A stretch of 64,000 nucleotides of DNA. Source: Panicum virgatum. Lineage: Eukaryota; Streptophyta; Magnoliopsida; Poales; Poaceae. Of this stretch, positions 1 to 11,151 are shown in pieces (the stretch's first letter is position 1; each line of letters opens with the position of its first letter). A program made the position numbers and the translations under genes. The notes below the pieces were generated by a model. The model did not search any database. It was not told the DNA's origin and saw nothing but the letters and a program-made list of their open reading frames with translations. The stretch lies in assembly GCF_016808335.1 (NCBI RefSeq), contig NC_053138.1, positions 57,008,951 to 57,072,950 on the forward strand. The letters are read 5' to 3'.

Positions 1-484
1 TAGCACTGGGAAGCCCTCATTGTTCTCATCGTCCGATGAGTCCCCACATTGCTCCATTATTTGTGCATCCTGGTCTTCTTTCTCCATGGCCTCCATAATT
101 TCAGGTATCCGCTCGCCTTCATCTGTTAAAACTTGTGGTTCTGGTTCTGTAGCTTGTACGTTCTCTTCTTCTTTATCCTCTTCCAACTCTTCATTCCAGT
201 CATATGTTGTATGTGTTGATTCTTTACCTAAATCACCGACCTTCTGGTGAATCTGAATTACCATTGCGAGAGGCCACCCTCTTTGAAGAGCTGCGTGCAT
301 GTAATGTTTCCATTCTTCCGTACTACTTATAAGCGTCAACTCCCAGAAATCCCCATTTGTTTCCCAGGAAGTCACGGTATGAACCGTAAGCAAATGAGTC
401 TTCGGATTCACATTGAACTTCCCGTGAAGCCATTTGCGTATGGAACCAAAACTCCTCTCTAGGGGTTTATCTAGACAGCACTGT

Positions 485-1484
485 TGTCGGTACCTCTGGA
501 CTAGGGTACCCCTCTTGCTGTGACAAGACTCGCGTAGTTATCCGTAACTACGCCCTAAGGAGCTGAGCAGCCGGATCCCTGGGGCCCGACTCCATCTCAC
601 CGGACCAACGGTCCCGGACCCGCTTCCCGCTCGGGGACGGGTCCGGTGTCACCACGTGTCCCAGAGGTATTGCTATGTCTAGGCGAGAGCCACGTAGTTA
701 TCCTTGACTACGAGCTGACGGCTTGAGCAGCCGGATCTCCGCGGTCCGAAGCCCTTCTCATCCGGTCAGCGGCCCCAGACCCATTCCTTGCCAGGTAAGG
801 GTCCGGTGATGCCGCGTATCCGGGAGAAGGGAGCGCTCAGCCAAAACAGCCGGGGGCCCCGAACCCCCCACTGGGTCACGGAGCCCCATATACTATTCGG
901 ACCCCTCAGCGGGGAGGGAGCAGACACCCCGCCTGGGGCAGGTCCGGAGCCGCCGCGTGTCCACAGGCGCAGGCACGCGCGCGGCCGCGAAACTTCCTCA
1001 GGAAGACTCACCCACCTACCGTATTCAATACGGTAGATGTAAGTGCGCTCTGCCACAGCAGAGTCCGGGGCGACTTTTGCCAGGCTGCAATATTGATCGC
1101 GCGTTACCACTGTAGCGCCGTTAATGACTCTTTCGTGTTATACTATACATCCTAGTTGGGCCCACCTGTCGGAGTCCAACGCCTCTGTACGTGTCCCCTT
1201 TGCGCTATAAAAGGGAGACGCCCATTAAAGAAGGACTCAGGCCGGAAAGGGACTGGGAGGTAGAGGATAGACTCACCCACAGACATAAGAGCAATACAAC
1301 TCTCAGTGGACGTAGGGTATTACGCTCCGGCAGCCCGAACCACTCTAAATCTTCGAGTGTTCTGGTGTTCTTGCTTCATGAGTAGATCTGACGAATCGCT
1401 TGCGCTTCCCCGAGTAACCACCCTCTTGGATTAGGCGGGTGCACTACGCCACTCCGCTGTGGCCCTCCTTCTAGAGCCGCGACA
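485..1484 (+). repeat. 5' LTR of the LARD-like element (1000 bp)
   Basis: It starts TGTCGGTACC and ends GAGCCGCGACA. It matches 3759-4992 except that it lacks about 230 bp found at roughly 4391-4620 in the other LTR. A CTATAAAAG box at 1205-1213 probably drives transcription. Two diverged copies of a module containing CGTAGTTATCC..GACTACG and GAGCAGCCGGAT lie at about 530-660 and 693-830, so the LTR contains an old internal duplication. Confidence 0.85.
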
Positions 1485-2968
1485 TCTGGCACCGTCCATG
1501 GGGATCGACGCAAGCGTTGGCCAGATCTCCGCTCACTTCCTGGCTTCTGAGGTTGAGCTCATCCTCTACAACGACGACGAGAAGATGAAGAGAGGCACGG
1601 CGTCACCTACGCCGCATGCCCCGACACCGAGGCGGCAGTGTCCTCGGTGTGGTGGCGCACGGCAACGGCGCCTGCTGTGCGCCGCCACTACGACACCTCC
1701 GGGCCGGCACGGTGGCGCGCAGGGGTGACGCCTGCTGCGCGTCACCCTGCGATACCCCAGTTTCAGCTCAAGGTTTCCTCTCAAGCAACCACCAGGGTTC
1801 CCCTGCGGCGGCATGGCGTCGACTCAAGGCTTCCTCTCAAGATGGAGCCTAGAACCGATGGCCGTGGCTCGGGGGAAGTTGACGGTCACCTTCTGCCCCG
1901 TCTGGCTCAGGCCTCTCTTGGTGCTGCTGCAGAGAGGCCTCGACCTCCGCCGCAAGGCGCGGGTGCCCTGTGCCGGCGCCGAGGAGGAGCCGGCGAACGA
2001 CCGCCCTTCTCCACGCTTTGTGCTCGTCCAAACAAGCACCCATCCTTCTGCTGCGACAGGGTGGCAAGCCAGCTTCAGCACATCGAGAGTGGCCATAGGG
2101 TTGGCTTTTGTCGGCAGCTGGTAACGGCAGGGCCACTCCAATTCAAAGCCAAAGAATTTGTTCCCATGCTATCTGAGCGTGGGACAGTTCTTGTGCTGGG
2201 AAGAGCCCTGCAAGCTCCTGAGGTGATGCTGGATGATGCTGTACAAGCACATCCATGACGCCTTCGCCTCCGACGACCGAGAAGAACCCCCAAGGTGGCA
2301 GTTCCACTCCGACCGGGAAGTGCATACCTTACGAATGGTAGCCGTAGGTTACTCCTTGATAGGATTGAGAGAGTTCCTCCTTTTGTAATAACGCGGTGCC
2401 TACGTGCGGTCCAAAGCGGTAAAGGTCCGCCCTTGTAAACCCGACCTCAGACTTCATCGCACAAACAGGCGAAACCAGCAAGTGGTCCAGAGCGGTAGAG
2501 ATCCGACCTCGTAATCCCGACCTCTGAGGTACACCACATATGAACCAAGTGATAAAGGGGATTTGCTTTCTCAGTCTTATCTTTACCTTAACTTAATTGC
2601 CCTCATCCGTTTCGGCTTGACTATTTCCTTCTCCCGCACGGAGTTTTTCTTTTATTGCTAACGATCCAAATTGAGTTGCTGGCTTGTGGTCAGGTTGGGA
2701 CACCCCTTCTAGCTGGAAGGCGGTCCGAACTCCTAGGGACCTGTCCCAGAGAAGTGGTGCTTGTATCCTGGGGTGGAGGAGTTCTGCGTAGCCGCTTAGC
2801 CTGGTAATGTACCCTAAGCCTACGCACTTCACTGCCCTGTTACGAGTACCCTACTATCCGAGGCTGCCGTGTCTAGAGGTCCGGACTCCTTTCTAGTATA
2901 AGGCATGGTTTCCTATGCCCCACCGCGAGGTCCGGTAACGTATCTCGATGGATCAATGGCCACAGCTC
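1485..2968. other. Interior of the LARD-like element, no recognisable gene
   Basis: GC-rich open frames cover about 1640-2260 on both strands but match no family I recognise. The sequence after the LTR (TCTGGCACCGTCC) should contain the primer site; I could not assign the tRNA. Confidence 0.5.
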
Positions 2969-3481
2969 AAAGTCCACTCCGGTGGCCCGCTCCGGCGGAG
3001 ACCGCTCGCCACGGTCGCTCAAAGTCCATTCCGGTGGCCCGCTCCGGCGGAAACCGCTCGCCACGGTCGCTCAAAGTCCACTCCGGTGGCCCGCTCCGGC
3101 GGAGGCCGCTCACCACGGTCGCTCAAAGTCCACTCCAGTGGCCCGCTCCGGCGGAGGCCGCTCGCCACGGTCGCTCAAAGTCCACTCCGGTGGCCCGCTC
3201 CGGCGCAGCCCGCTCGCCATGGTCGCTCAAGTCCACTCCGGTGGCCCGCTCCGGCGGAGCCCGCTCGCCACGGTCGCTCAAGTCCACTCCGGTGGCCCGC
3301 TCCGGCGGAGACCGCTCGCCACGGTCGCTCAAGTCCACTCTGGTGGCCCACTCCGGCGGAGACCGCTCACCACGGTCGCTCAACTCCACTCAGGTGGTCC
3401 GCTCCGGCGGAGACCGCTTGCCACGGTCGCTCAAGTCCACTCCGGTGGCCCGCTCTGGCGGAGACCGCTCGCCACGGTCGC
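2969..3481. repeat. Tandem array, about 10 units of 51-52 bp
   Basis: The unit contains TCCACTCCGGTGGCCCGCTC followed by CGGCGGAGACCGCTCGCCACGG. Starts of the word AAGTCC or AGTCC step by 52 bp in the first units and 51 bp later. Because 51 is a multiple of three and the unit lacks stops in most frames, long open frames appear on both strands. These are products of periodicity, not evidence of a protein. Confidence 0.9.
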
Positions 3482-3758
3482 CTGGAGCCGGGTCCGGGGA
3501 AGTGGTGCTCGCTCCCTGGGCAGTTCGAGGTCCGTGCAGCCGCTTAGCTTGGTTCCGTACCCTAAGCCTGCACCTTCGCGGCCCTGAGGAGAGCACTCTA
3601 GTACCTGAACCTGGCAACAAGTGCTACGGCCTTCAGGGGGTCCGGAGCACCCGCTCGCGACATGAGCACGCCAACACAGCCAAGTTGCGCTAGAACATGA
3701 CATGATAATGGCCCCACCTGCGGGTTCGTACCTCCCCCGAGGTGGGTCCGGGGGCCAC

Positions 3759-4992
3759 TGTCGGTACCTCTGGACTAGGGTACCCCCCTCTTGCTGTGAC
3801 AAGACTCGCGTAGTTATCCGTAACTATGCCCTAAGGAGCTGAGCAGCCGGATCCCTGGGGTCTGACTCCATCTCATCGGACCAACGGTCCCGGACCCGCT
3901 TCCCGCTCAGGGACGGTTTCAGTGTCACCACGTGTCCCAGAGGTGTTGCTGTGTCTAGACGAGAGCCACGTAGTTATCCTTGACTACGAGCTGACGGCTT
4001 GAGCAGCTGGACCTCCGCGGTCCGAAGCCCTTCTCACCCGGTCAGCGGCCCCAGACCCATTCCTTGCCAGGGAAGGGTCCGGTGATGCCGCGTATCCGGG
4101 AGAAGGGAGCGCTCAGCCAAAACAGCCGGGGCCCCGGACCCCCCACTGGGTCACGGACCCCCATATACTATCCGGACCCCTCAGCGGGGAGGGAGCAGAC
4201 ACCCCGCCTGGGGCAGGTCCGGAGCCGCCGCGTGTCCACAGGCGCAGGCAAGCACGCGGCCGCGAAACTTCCTTAGGAAGACTCGCCCACCTACCGCATT
4301 CAATACGGTAGATGTAAGTGCGTTCTGCCACAGCAGAGCCCGAAGCGACTTTTGCCAGGCCGCACTATTTATCGCGCGTTACCAAGGTACACAGTTTAGC
4401 CGCTGGCGCCGCCCACGCCACGCATGTCAGTCTGCTACGCCAGTTAGACACGATAGCTCGGCTTTGCCCATCATAACGCCTACGCGGTAGACTCAACAGT
4501 CTACGCCGCAACCTACACTGCCTCAACGGGCACCTCTCCGATGGGACAGGTGAAGACCCCCCTCGGTCAGAGAGTCTACAGTGCGATGAAGCGTATCCGG
4601 GGAGTGATTCTCGACCACTATAGCGCCGTTAATGACTCTTTCGTGGTATACTATACATCCTAGTTGGGCCCATCTGTCGGGGTCCAACGCCTCTGTACGC
4701 GTCCCCCTTGTGCTATAAAAGGGAGACGCCCGTTAGAGAAGGACTCAGACCGGAAAGGGACTGGGAGGTAGAGGATAGACTCACCCACAGACACAAGAGC
4801 AATACAACTCTCAGTGGACGTAGGGTATTACGCTCCGGCGGCCCGAACCACTCTAAATCTTCGAGTGTTCTGGTGTTCTTGCTTCATGAGTAGATCTGAC
4901 GAATCGCTTGCGCTTCCCCGAGTAACCACCCTCTGTGATTAGGCGGGTGCACTACGCTACCCAGCTGTGGCCCTCCTTCTAGAGCCGCGACA
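3759..4992 (+). repeat. 3' LTR of the LARD-like element (1234 bp)
   Basis: This is a direct repeat of 485-1484, with TATA box CTATAAAAG at 4713-4721. It carries an extra segment at about 4391-4620 absent from the left copy. The LTRs are identical at integration, so one of them changed by an indel afterwards, or the element recombined with a relative. Confidence 0.85.
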
Positions 4993-5383
4993 ACTGTCTT
5001 CGTTACAATGCTGATTGATTTACTCCATAGGAATCACGAGTAATTCTATAGAAATCACCATAATGAACTTGAAACGCCACCTTGCTCGACATATCTGGCC
5101 ATCCAAAGACATAATTTTAATTAAACCAGTTTCTAAAACCATGATACAGCTTCAATTATAACTACTAATCCGAACTCTAAGCGGTTACAATTATAAAAAA
5201 AACACTAATTATAGAATTAAAAATACAAAAAATTTAGAATGACAAAGTTGAGAAATATTGGTTACCTGCGGGTCGGATCCAAAATCCGGCAGGGCTTCGC
5301 TGTTGCAACTCCCTCCCTCACCCCACGTCTCTCCTTTTTCCCTCTATGGATATTGTTTGCTGCAAATGCAGGTGGGGGACCTC

Positions 5384-5397
5384 GGCTTTTATATTGG
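5384..5397 (-). promoter_or_regulatory. TATA box of the transposase gene
   Basis: The minus strand reads CCAATATAAAAGCC here. It is about 120 bp upstream of a good donor (CGCAG|GTAAC at 5266/5265) and 290 bp upstream of the inferred ATG. It sits next to the GC palindrome cluster at 5405-5545, as expected for a promoter inside a transposon terminal region. Confidence 0.45.
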
Positions 5398-5404
5398 AGC
5401 CTGC

Positions 5405-5545
5405 CGCCCCCTGCCGGGCGGTAGGCCACTCCATGTGATAAAACACAAATTTTAATTACATATAAGCCCCTACCGCCCGGCAGGGGGGCGGTAGGGTGCC
5501 GGCCGCCCCGCAGATGGGCGGTAGGCCCCCTGCCGGGCGGTAGAG
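5405..5545. repeat. Cluster of GC palindromes, CTGCCGGGCGGTAGG and complement
   Basis: CTGCCGGGCGGTAGG-like words occur in both orientations at about 5409, 5467 and 5513-5545. They are separated by AT-rich or GC-rich spacers and lie just upstream of the minus-strand TATA box. Repeated short words in both orientations beside a terminal promoter are typical of subterminal transposase-binding regions of DNA transposons. That role is inferred; the outer TIR edge was not found. Confidence 0.5.
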
Positions 5546-6447
5546 ATATGTACAAATTGTGAAACTGAAAATATATTTCTATAAAAAATAATTTTGAAAA
5601 ATATAAAAATAAAAAAACGCGGCCGTCCGTCTCGGAATACAATGGGCCGGCCTATATCCGATCTCAACTATTTCTTCTGAGCACCCCCTCAAAAAAAAAA
5701 TCTTCTGAGCCCCTAAAATTGACCTTGTCAGTTGTCCCGTAACCAGGCCCAGCGGACCAGCTTTAGCAATTCTTATGTTTTCTTTTTAAAAATTCAGCAG
5801 AGCACTGCTATTTCATTCAAGTAGAGGACATAAAAACGAATACAACTGAGATGTTCTTACCGACACATACCCTGCATTTAGTAATTCGAGAAATGAAAAA
5901 TTCATAATTTAAGTAATGACACCTTCAGGTATAGTTCATATAGATGCGGTCGGTTTTGATGATTGTTTTGAAATATATTTCATTGGGTTTTCTATTTTTC
6001 TAAATTATTAGGGTCGTTTTGAGGTTGGCAGAGACAGTCAACCTATTTTACCATACACGTCGGACCTTGGAGCTAAAAAGCTCATGTCCACACGTTAAAA
6101 TTTTAGGTAAATTGACTGAAATTTGCTAGATAGGATTCAACGTGACATGAAGCTACTTATATGGCCCCATGTCAAAAGTCAGGTCTTAAACTTAAAGTCC
6201 ACACTCCCACCATTAAAATGTAGCAAAATTTGCTGAAATTTGTTAGAAGTGATTTGGATGCTAGCTACATCGTGCCAACTACCAGACATAGACTCAAATA
6301 TTTTTCAAGCTGGACGGGCCTGGGGCTGAAAAATCGTGCCTGTGACCATAAAGCTATCCTAAGCCTTGAACATCTAGTACTACATCAAACGCATTCCAAA
6401 TCAGTAAACATGTATATCTACAATATCCAAAAAAAAGTCCAAGACCT
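5546..6447. other. AT-rich gap, no gene seen
   Basis: This contains short A-runs and two loosely similar AAAATTTGCTGAAATTTG segments near 6105 and 6225. I see no coding pattern or clear element ends. Confidence 0.5.
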
Positions 6448-7680
6448 TTGGGGCGGGAAACAGAGTTTTGCATAGCTTTGGGACGGGGAAACCTGAAGAT
6501 CTCCTTTAGGAGACGTGTCTCCATGAGATTGATGCAAATGTGGCTAGATTTGATTTCTATAGCTGAATCTATTTCTTACACAGATGACTGTGATGCTATA
6601 ATTTGGGCCTTTGATGGTAGCACTAGATTCTCAGTGCAGATCGTTTATAGAACCATCAGCTTCAGGGGGATTCAACCTTCTTTCACCCCTAGTATTTGGA
6701 ATATTGTTGTTCATCCCCAGGTTCATATCTTTCTTTGTCTTTTATCTAATAAGAAAACTCTAACATGAGATAATCTGGCCAAAAGGAAAAAAAATGTAGA
6801 AGATAAAACTTGCCTTTTCTGCAATGAATCTGTTCTCCGACTGTGTTGTGGTGGCTAAAGTGTGCTGGTCCTGTCTAGCTGATATCTTTCATATTGATTT
6901 GGGCATTGATTTTGAATATGTGGCTCGTTGGTGGGTCAGTAACAATAGGCATAAAGTCATGAATTATTGCTCAACCGCTTTAATGTGGTGCTTAAGCCAG
7001 TCTCAATGGAGGTTTTACCAAGGATTTTATGACATTAAAAACAATCAATTTTGCTGACATGACAAGTCGAGAGAATGATGGGGTTCATGGGACATGAAGA
7101 GAGTTTCATCACCATGAAACTCATCTGACACAGTTATCTAGTTTTCAGTCTAGGCAACTGTGCCATGAAACTCCCACTAAGACCGGCCTTATGAAAATTC
7201 CGCAATGAGATGTGCTTTCAGGGCAAAGTTTGGATGGGGGAGAAGCTGCTGATAAGAAGAATGGTGAACATATTGTAGAACTGTTGGATTCTCTTCTCGA
7301 GTGGATAATTGGAATCGCTTGACCACACACTGGTGGCCCTGAATGTCAAGCTAAACCGACCGCTGGCCTTGCTCGGGACAAGCCAAGTACTCACAACGGT
7401 CGAGTTCTCCGGAGGTGAGCGTGCCACTTTCGGCAACGTCACCTGGAAGATGGGCCTCCACATGACCACAACTGTACATCGAGGCGCCATTGATATTTCT
7501 GCTGGGAACCTACACCATTTGTGGAAGTCAATCCTTTTGTAATAGTTAGCTAGTAGTGAACCTGTTGAGAGCCGTCCTGTTCCAGTGGGTGTGTTACTGT
7601 TACATTAAAAACGTTGAACCTACTCTGCTAAACTCTATGCTTTGTTTTGGAGAAATAAAGCGGTAAACCTTTTCTCTAAA
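6448..7680 (+). pseudogene. 5'-truncated LINE, zf-RVT end of the reverse transcriptase ORF
   Basis: Translation of about 6450-6850 shows the pattern found after the RT domain in plant LINEs. It reads IIWAFDGSTRFSVQIVYR, then a W-x-x-V-HPQVHIFLCLL segment, then a stop where T-DNLAKR is expected and a CLFCNES zinc-knuckle half. A frame change follows. The 6824-7057 frame continues with the WWVSNNRHKVMN and LMWCLSQ stretch typical of the C-terminus. A 3' region with GAGAAATAAAGC and an A-rich end near 7680 fits a LINE tail. The RT and endonuclease parts are absent, as in ordinary 5'-truncated insertions. Stops and frameshifts make it non-functional. Confidence 0.65.
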
Positions 7681-7724
7681 AAGAATCCAAGACCAATCCC
7701 ATTCAAGCTCACAAGAAGAAGAGT

Positions 7725-8423
7725 AAACTGCATAGCCGGTCCTTAAACTTGTCTTGATGTGTCACTCAGGTCCGGTACTCTCAAAATGCATATCTGGCTC
7801 CCTAATTTGGGCTCGTGTATCATTTAGGTCCCTATACTATCAAATTTCAGATCTTACTCCCTAAACTTGACTTCGGCTGTCATATATGTCACTAAACTGT
7901 TGAAACGCAGTGTCATTACTTTTATTGGCACATTTTCAGACTTGTTTTATTGCCGCATCAGCTTCTACCAATATTTGATCAATAATTTGTCTTACAAGTT
8001 CCTGATTTTAGTTTTAGTTTAGTCAGTGCGACAGTTATTTGAACAGTCCTCTAAAAATAACATAGTACGCATGTAATGCCCACCTAGCAATTTTGAGGTA
8101 TTACCTTCAAAGTAAAAGATCATCATTCTTTCTCGGTTTACCACATCATTATTCTCCACACACGTTGAGCTGAAATTCTTTTACTAGTAAATTATATCTA
8201 TGTGCAGTTAAGTTTTTATCAATTTAATTGAGATGGCAATACTTTTAGAGAGTACATGAACTTAGATGACACCCAAAGCTATGTTTAGGGGGCTAGATCT
8301 GTATTCTGAGAGTATAGGGACCTAAATGACAAAATGATCCTAAATTTAGAGAGCCACATATGCATTTTGAGACTATGAGGATTTAAGTGACACACGAGAC
8401 TTTGAGGACCGACCATGCATTTT
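7725..8423. mobile_element. Foldback / long-TIR nonautonomous element
   Basis: The first ~200 bp (AAACTGCATAGCCGGTCC, then repeated phrases like CTCAGGTCC and TGCATATCTGGC) reappear inverted in the last ~170 bp, ending GGACCGACCATGCATTTT. The middle is AT-rich without a gene. I found no clean target duplication, so the exact ends may be off by several bases. Long inverted ends suggest a MULE-type MITE. Confidence 0.65.
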
Positions 8424-8901
8424 ATGTCTTTACTCCAAGAAGAACCCACTCCAACTCTATCCAACTTAATTTTCTATTAAACCAAGCCCAACCCCACCCA
8501 CTAAAAATATGAACCCATATTTATCTATCTTATGTGTACCCACTTGAGAACCCAACCCATTAATTAAACCCATTTGAAGTTAATTTCGAACCTTAGCTGG
8601 CACTTACTGTAGAAGAGATCTCAGTGTCAGGCCGTAATATGGAGGTTTGTAGCAAGAAAATGTTTGCCCAGTGTTAGTCTACCTGAACTAGCTGGTGGTT
8701 CCTGCTGAGAATGTAGCCTTGCATGCATTTACACCCAGATTAGGCTGATATTTAGCTGTGGATGCAGTTATGCTTCTTACGTCTTTGTCCAGACAGTTTA
8801 GGCGATATATCTGATCTGAAGAATCGAAACCTGGATCCATTCCCTGGCTTAGGAACACGCCACGTCACCCGAAAAAAGAACGGCCGTCGGATCGGCGATC
8901 C
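8424..8901. other. Gap, no gene seen
   Basis: AT-rich sequence without recognisable coding or repeat structure. Confidence 0.4.
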
Positions 8902-9230
8902 GAGACAATTTGGCAAGCGGTTTTGGGGGGAGGAAGGCGATGGTGCTTGAGCCATAATTGACGAGCGGCGGGCACGGAGCTCTCCTTGGGTACGCGGGTA
9001 GGTAAGGTGCATCGCAGGTGAGAAAAGTCACGCTAAAATGGCTGCGCGGTGAGTCCAACATGAGAGGTAAAGGTAAAATTATTTGAGAATAAAATGTTTT
9101 CAATTGTTTTAGATCTTTATAGTATAGAATAGTATAGATAGATAGATTATCGGTATGAGGCTGCAATATACTATATATGATGCTTTGTTTGTCAAATCTG
9201 TATTCCTGACAAAAAGAGGTGTCGGCGGCC
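8902..9230 (+). repeat. Retroposon-like repeat, copy 1
   Basis: It begins GAGACAATTTGGCAAGCGG and ends with TATTCCTGACAAAAAGAGG. It matches 10001-10407 over nearly its whole length, with small indels. The A-rich right end and the differing left ends of the three copies suggest a non-LTR retroposon. No coding region is apparent. Confidence 0.6.
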
Positions 9231-10000
9231 TTGTATATGCTACAAATAATTCATACTATTCCATTATTTCCATGAACGCACACAAGCATTGGTTTTCAAA
9301 AGAAACCTATCCAACTACTGTCAGGGTTGTTTGGTGCGTGTAGTTGTCATCAGGGATTTATACCGCAATTTAGCGAAAGAAACCCATCCAACAACTGATG
9401 GATTTGAAGGGCGATGGAGAATATAATTCAACTAATCCAACTTTGAATTAACTGAATGTAATTCATGGCACAACAGACACCATGTGCATTGTCCATCTTC
9501 AGGTGCATTCTGTCGAACAGCTTACCTGCATGCTCGTGCTCATGCTCGTGGAGGCGATGGCCGGTCACCGCAGTGTCATCGACGAGGAGCCCGGAGAGGT
9601 CGGAGAGTGCCTTACACGCGCAGCGGAGCTGGCCCTCGTGGATCTCTGTGGGCCCCAACAGCATGGAGGCCGCGATGTTGGTGAGGCGCTCCTAGCGGCG
9701 TACCTAGTTGACGCCGTCGCTAGCCGCATTGCAGACGTCGAGCGGCTTGACTACATGCTCATGGGGCGAAGGAGAAAAGGGCGACGTGGATGGGGGAGGC
9801 GAGGCTGGAGGTAGATGGAAACGGTGGCGCATCGCTGCAGTCCCTCATCGCCCGCCCGCGGCATAGCCTCCTCCTCCTAGTTCCAAGGATCGCCGCCGCC
9901 ACCAACGCGAAGCAGATGGAGGGGACAATGCAGATGGAGGAGGGAGGCGCCGCCGCGGAAGATAGTAGGAGATTGGGACGACACAAGTAGGGTGAGTGGG
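9231..10000. other. Unique sequence between two repeat copies
   Basis: GC-rich open frames around 9480-9990 exist on both strands, with no start context, splice pattern or family match. I do not call a gene. Confidence 0.4.
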
Positions 10001-10407
10001 AGACAATTTGGCAAGCGGTGTCGGGGGGAGGAAGGCGATGGTGATTGAGCCGTGATTGACGAGCGGCTGGCACGGAGCTGGCTTGGGTACGCGGGCGGGT
10101 AAGGTGCATCGTTAGGTGGGAAAAGTTATGCTAAAATGGCAGAAACGTTCTCGTTCGATCGATTTTTTCGGTCATCCTGACTTTCGTCACTCCAAGCCCC
10201 ACCTCGTTGGTCTGCGCGGTGGGTCCAACATGAGAGGTAAGGGTAAAATTATTTGAGTATAAAACATTTTCAATTTTTTAGATCTTTATAGTATAGATTG
10301 AGAAGTATAGATAGATAGATTATTGGTATGAGCCTGCAATATACTATATATGATGCTTTGTTTGTCAAATCTGTATTCCTGACAAAAAGAGGTGTCGGCA
10401 GCCTCGT
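10001..10407 (+). repeat. Retroposon-like repeat, copy 2
   Basis: Same family as 8902-9230 in direct orientation. It has an extra ~60-bp segment (about 10145-10210) that copy 1 lacks. Confidence 0.6.
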
Positions 10408-10968
10408 AGGAGTTGGGAGGTCCCGAACCACCATAGTGGCCGGAGCACCATGCCCTCCGTTCGGCGCGCGACGTGACTGGGAAATCCCGCGGAAGGACTA
10501 GGCAGTTTCACCAGATGAAGGCGCAGCCAGGTTGCTAAAAATCTGGCAAGAGGCGCGGCCACCAGTCGAGAGGATTTTGTGGATAGCGTGGGGGCCGTTG
10601 GCTTCATCATTGGCGGGAGGTGCAGACTCCGACTCCTCATCAATGGAGGAGGGGGAGGAGAGGAGGGAGGAGAGGTCGGCTGTGGTGGGCGGGGTCCGGG
10701 AGGCGTTGCTCTGGAAAGAAAGATCCAGCACACGGCCCAGGTTTGCGAGATCCCAGACCGGCCAATCCGGTGGCCATGGAGGCCATGGCGGAGGTCAGAC
10801 AGGGGAAGAGCAACAGAGAGACCTTTCCAACACGACAGTTGCCGCAGGAGACCAAGAACTTTGCGAGATTCGCATTCGTCGCTTGAGAAGAGAATATCCC
10901 GTTTCCCACTTCGAAACGAAATGGAGGGGCAGAAAAAACAGAAATTGAGCGTGTTCTTGACTTGCACC
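10408..10968. other. GC-rich stretch, no gene called
   Basis: Overlapping open frames occur on both strands, the longest on the minus strand (10365-10967). The composition is Ser/Pro/Arg rich and resembles no family I know. It could be a captured gene fragment. Confidence 0.35.
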
Positions 10969-11151
10969 CAAGGTTTTAAATAACCGGCTATAGCTTCCGC
11001 TATAGACCGCTATAGCTTCTAGAAAGGGCAGCCGCTATGGTATTTAGCCCGCTAAAACCGGCTATAGCCCGCTAAATTCCGAATATAGCCCGCTAAACAC
11101 TGTAACGGCAGCTCTACCGCTAAACATCTTAGCCGGCGATTTAAAACCTTG
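10969..11151. mobile_element. hAT-type MITE, 183 bp
   Basis: The ends are inverted: CAAGGTTTTAAATAACCGGC on the left and the complement of CAAGGTTTTAAATCGCCGGC on the right. An 8-bp target duplication, CTTGCACC, lies at 10961-10968 and 11152-11159, as made by hAT transposases. The interior is built of GCTATAGC-like words. Confidence 0.85.

Larger units (their letters stand above)
485..4992 (+). mobile_element. Coding-poor LTR retrotransposon (LARD-like)
   Basis: Two direct repeats beginning TGTCGGTACC and ending CCGCGACA bound a 2.27-kb interior. A 5-bp duplication, ACTGT, is present at 480-484 and 4993-4997. A purine run (GGTGGGTCCGGGGGCCA) directly precedes the right LTR, as a polypurine tract should, which sets the orientation as plus. 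The interior has no recognisable gag, protease, RT or integrase. It holds GC-rich open frames of no known family and a 51-bp tandem array, so the element must have moved with enzymes from another element. It inserted into a transposase gene. Confidence 0.85.
1..5092 (-). pseudogene. MULE-type transposase, N-terminal part, split by an LTR element
   Basis: Read on the minus strand, a frame opens with ATG at 5092 and runs to 4993. It resumes at 484 and continues off the window at position 1. The LTR element at 485-4992 sits between the halves, and removing it with one TSD copy keeps the frame. Visible motifs are FQVHYGDFYRIT near the start, RSFGSIRKWLHGKFN and ALQRGWPLAMVIQIHQK around 300-460, then an acidic stretch ending DSSDDENNEGFPVL. 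This order recalls the N-terminal region of plant Mutator-like transposases; that is from memory of the family, not a search. One in-frame TAA lies in the 4993-5020 part, so the copy was probably already broken. A 5' leader intron (5095-5265, GTAACC..CCAG) and a TATA box at 5384-5397 fit upstream. The catalytic domain lies outside the window. Confidence 0.55.

Noticed and set aside
1566..2293. GC-rich open frames up to 206 aa inside the LARD-like element
   Set aside because: Overlapping frames on both strands, no family motif and no gag pattern; GC content explains their length.
2969..3481. CRISPR-like regular repeats
   Set aside because: Units are head to tail without unique spacers, in a plant genome.
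2905..3802. Several long open frames on both strands
   Set aside because: They are produced by the 51-bp tandem array, whose period is a multiple of three.
8902..10407. Pair of LTRs around a 0.8-kb interior
   Set aside because: No TG..CA ends, primer site or purine tract, and a third copy is truncated from the left with the same A-rich end.
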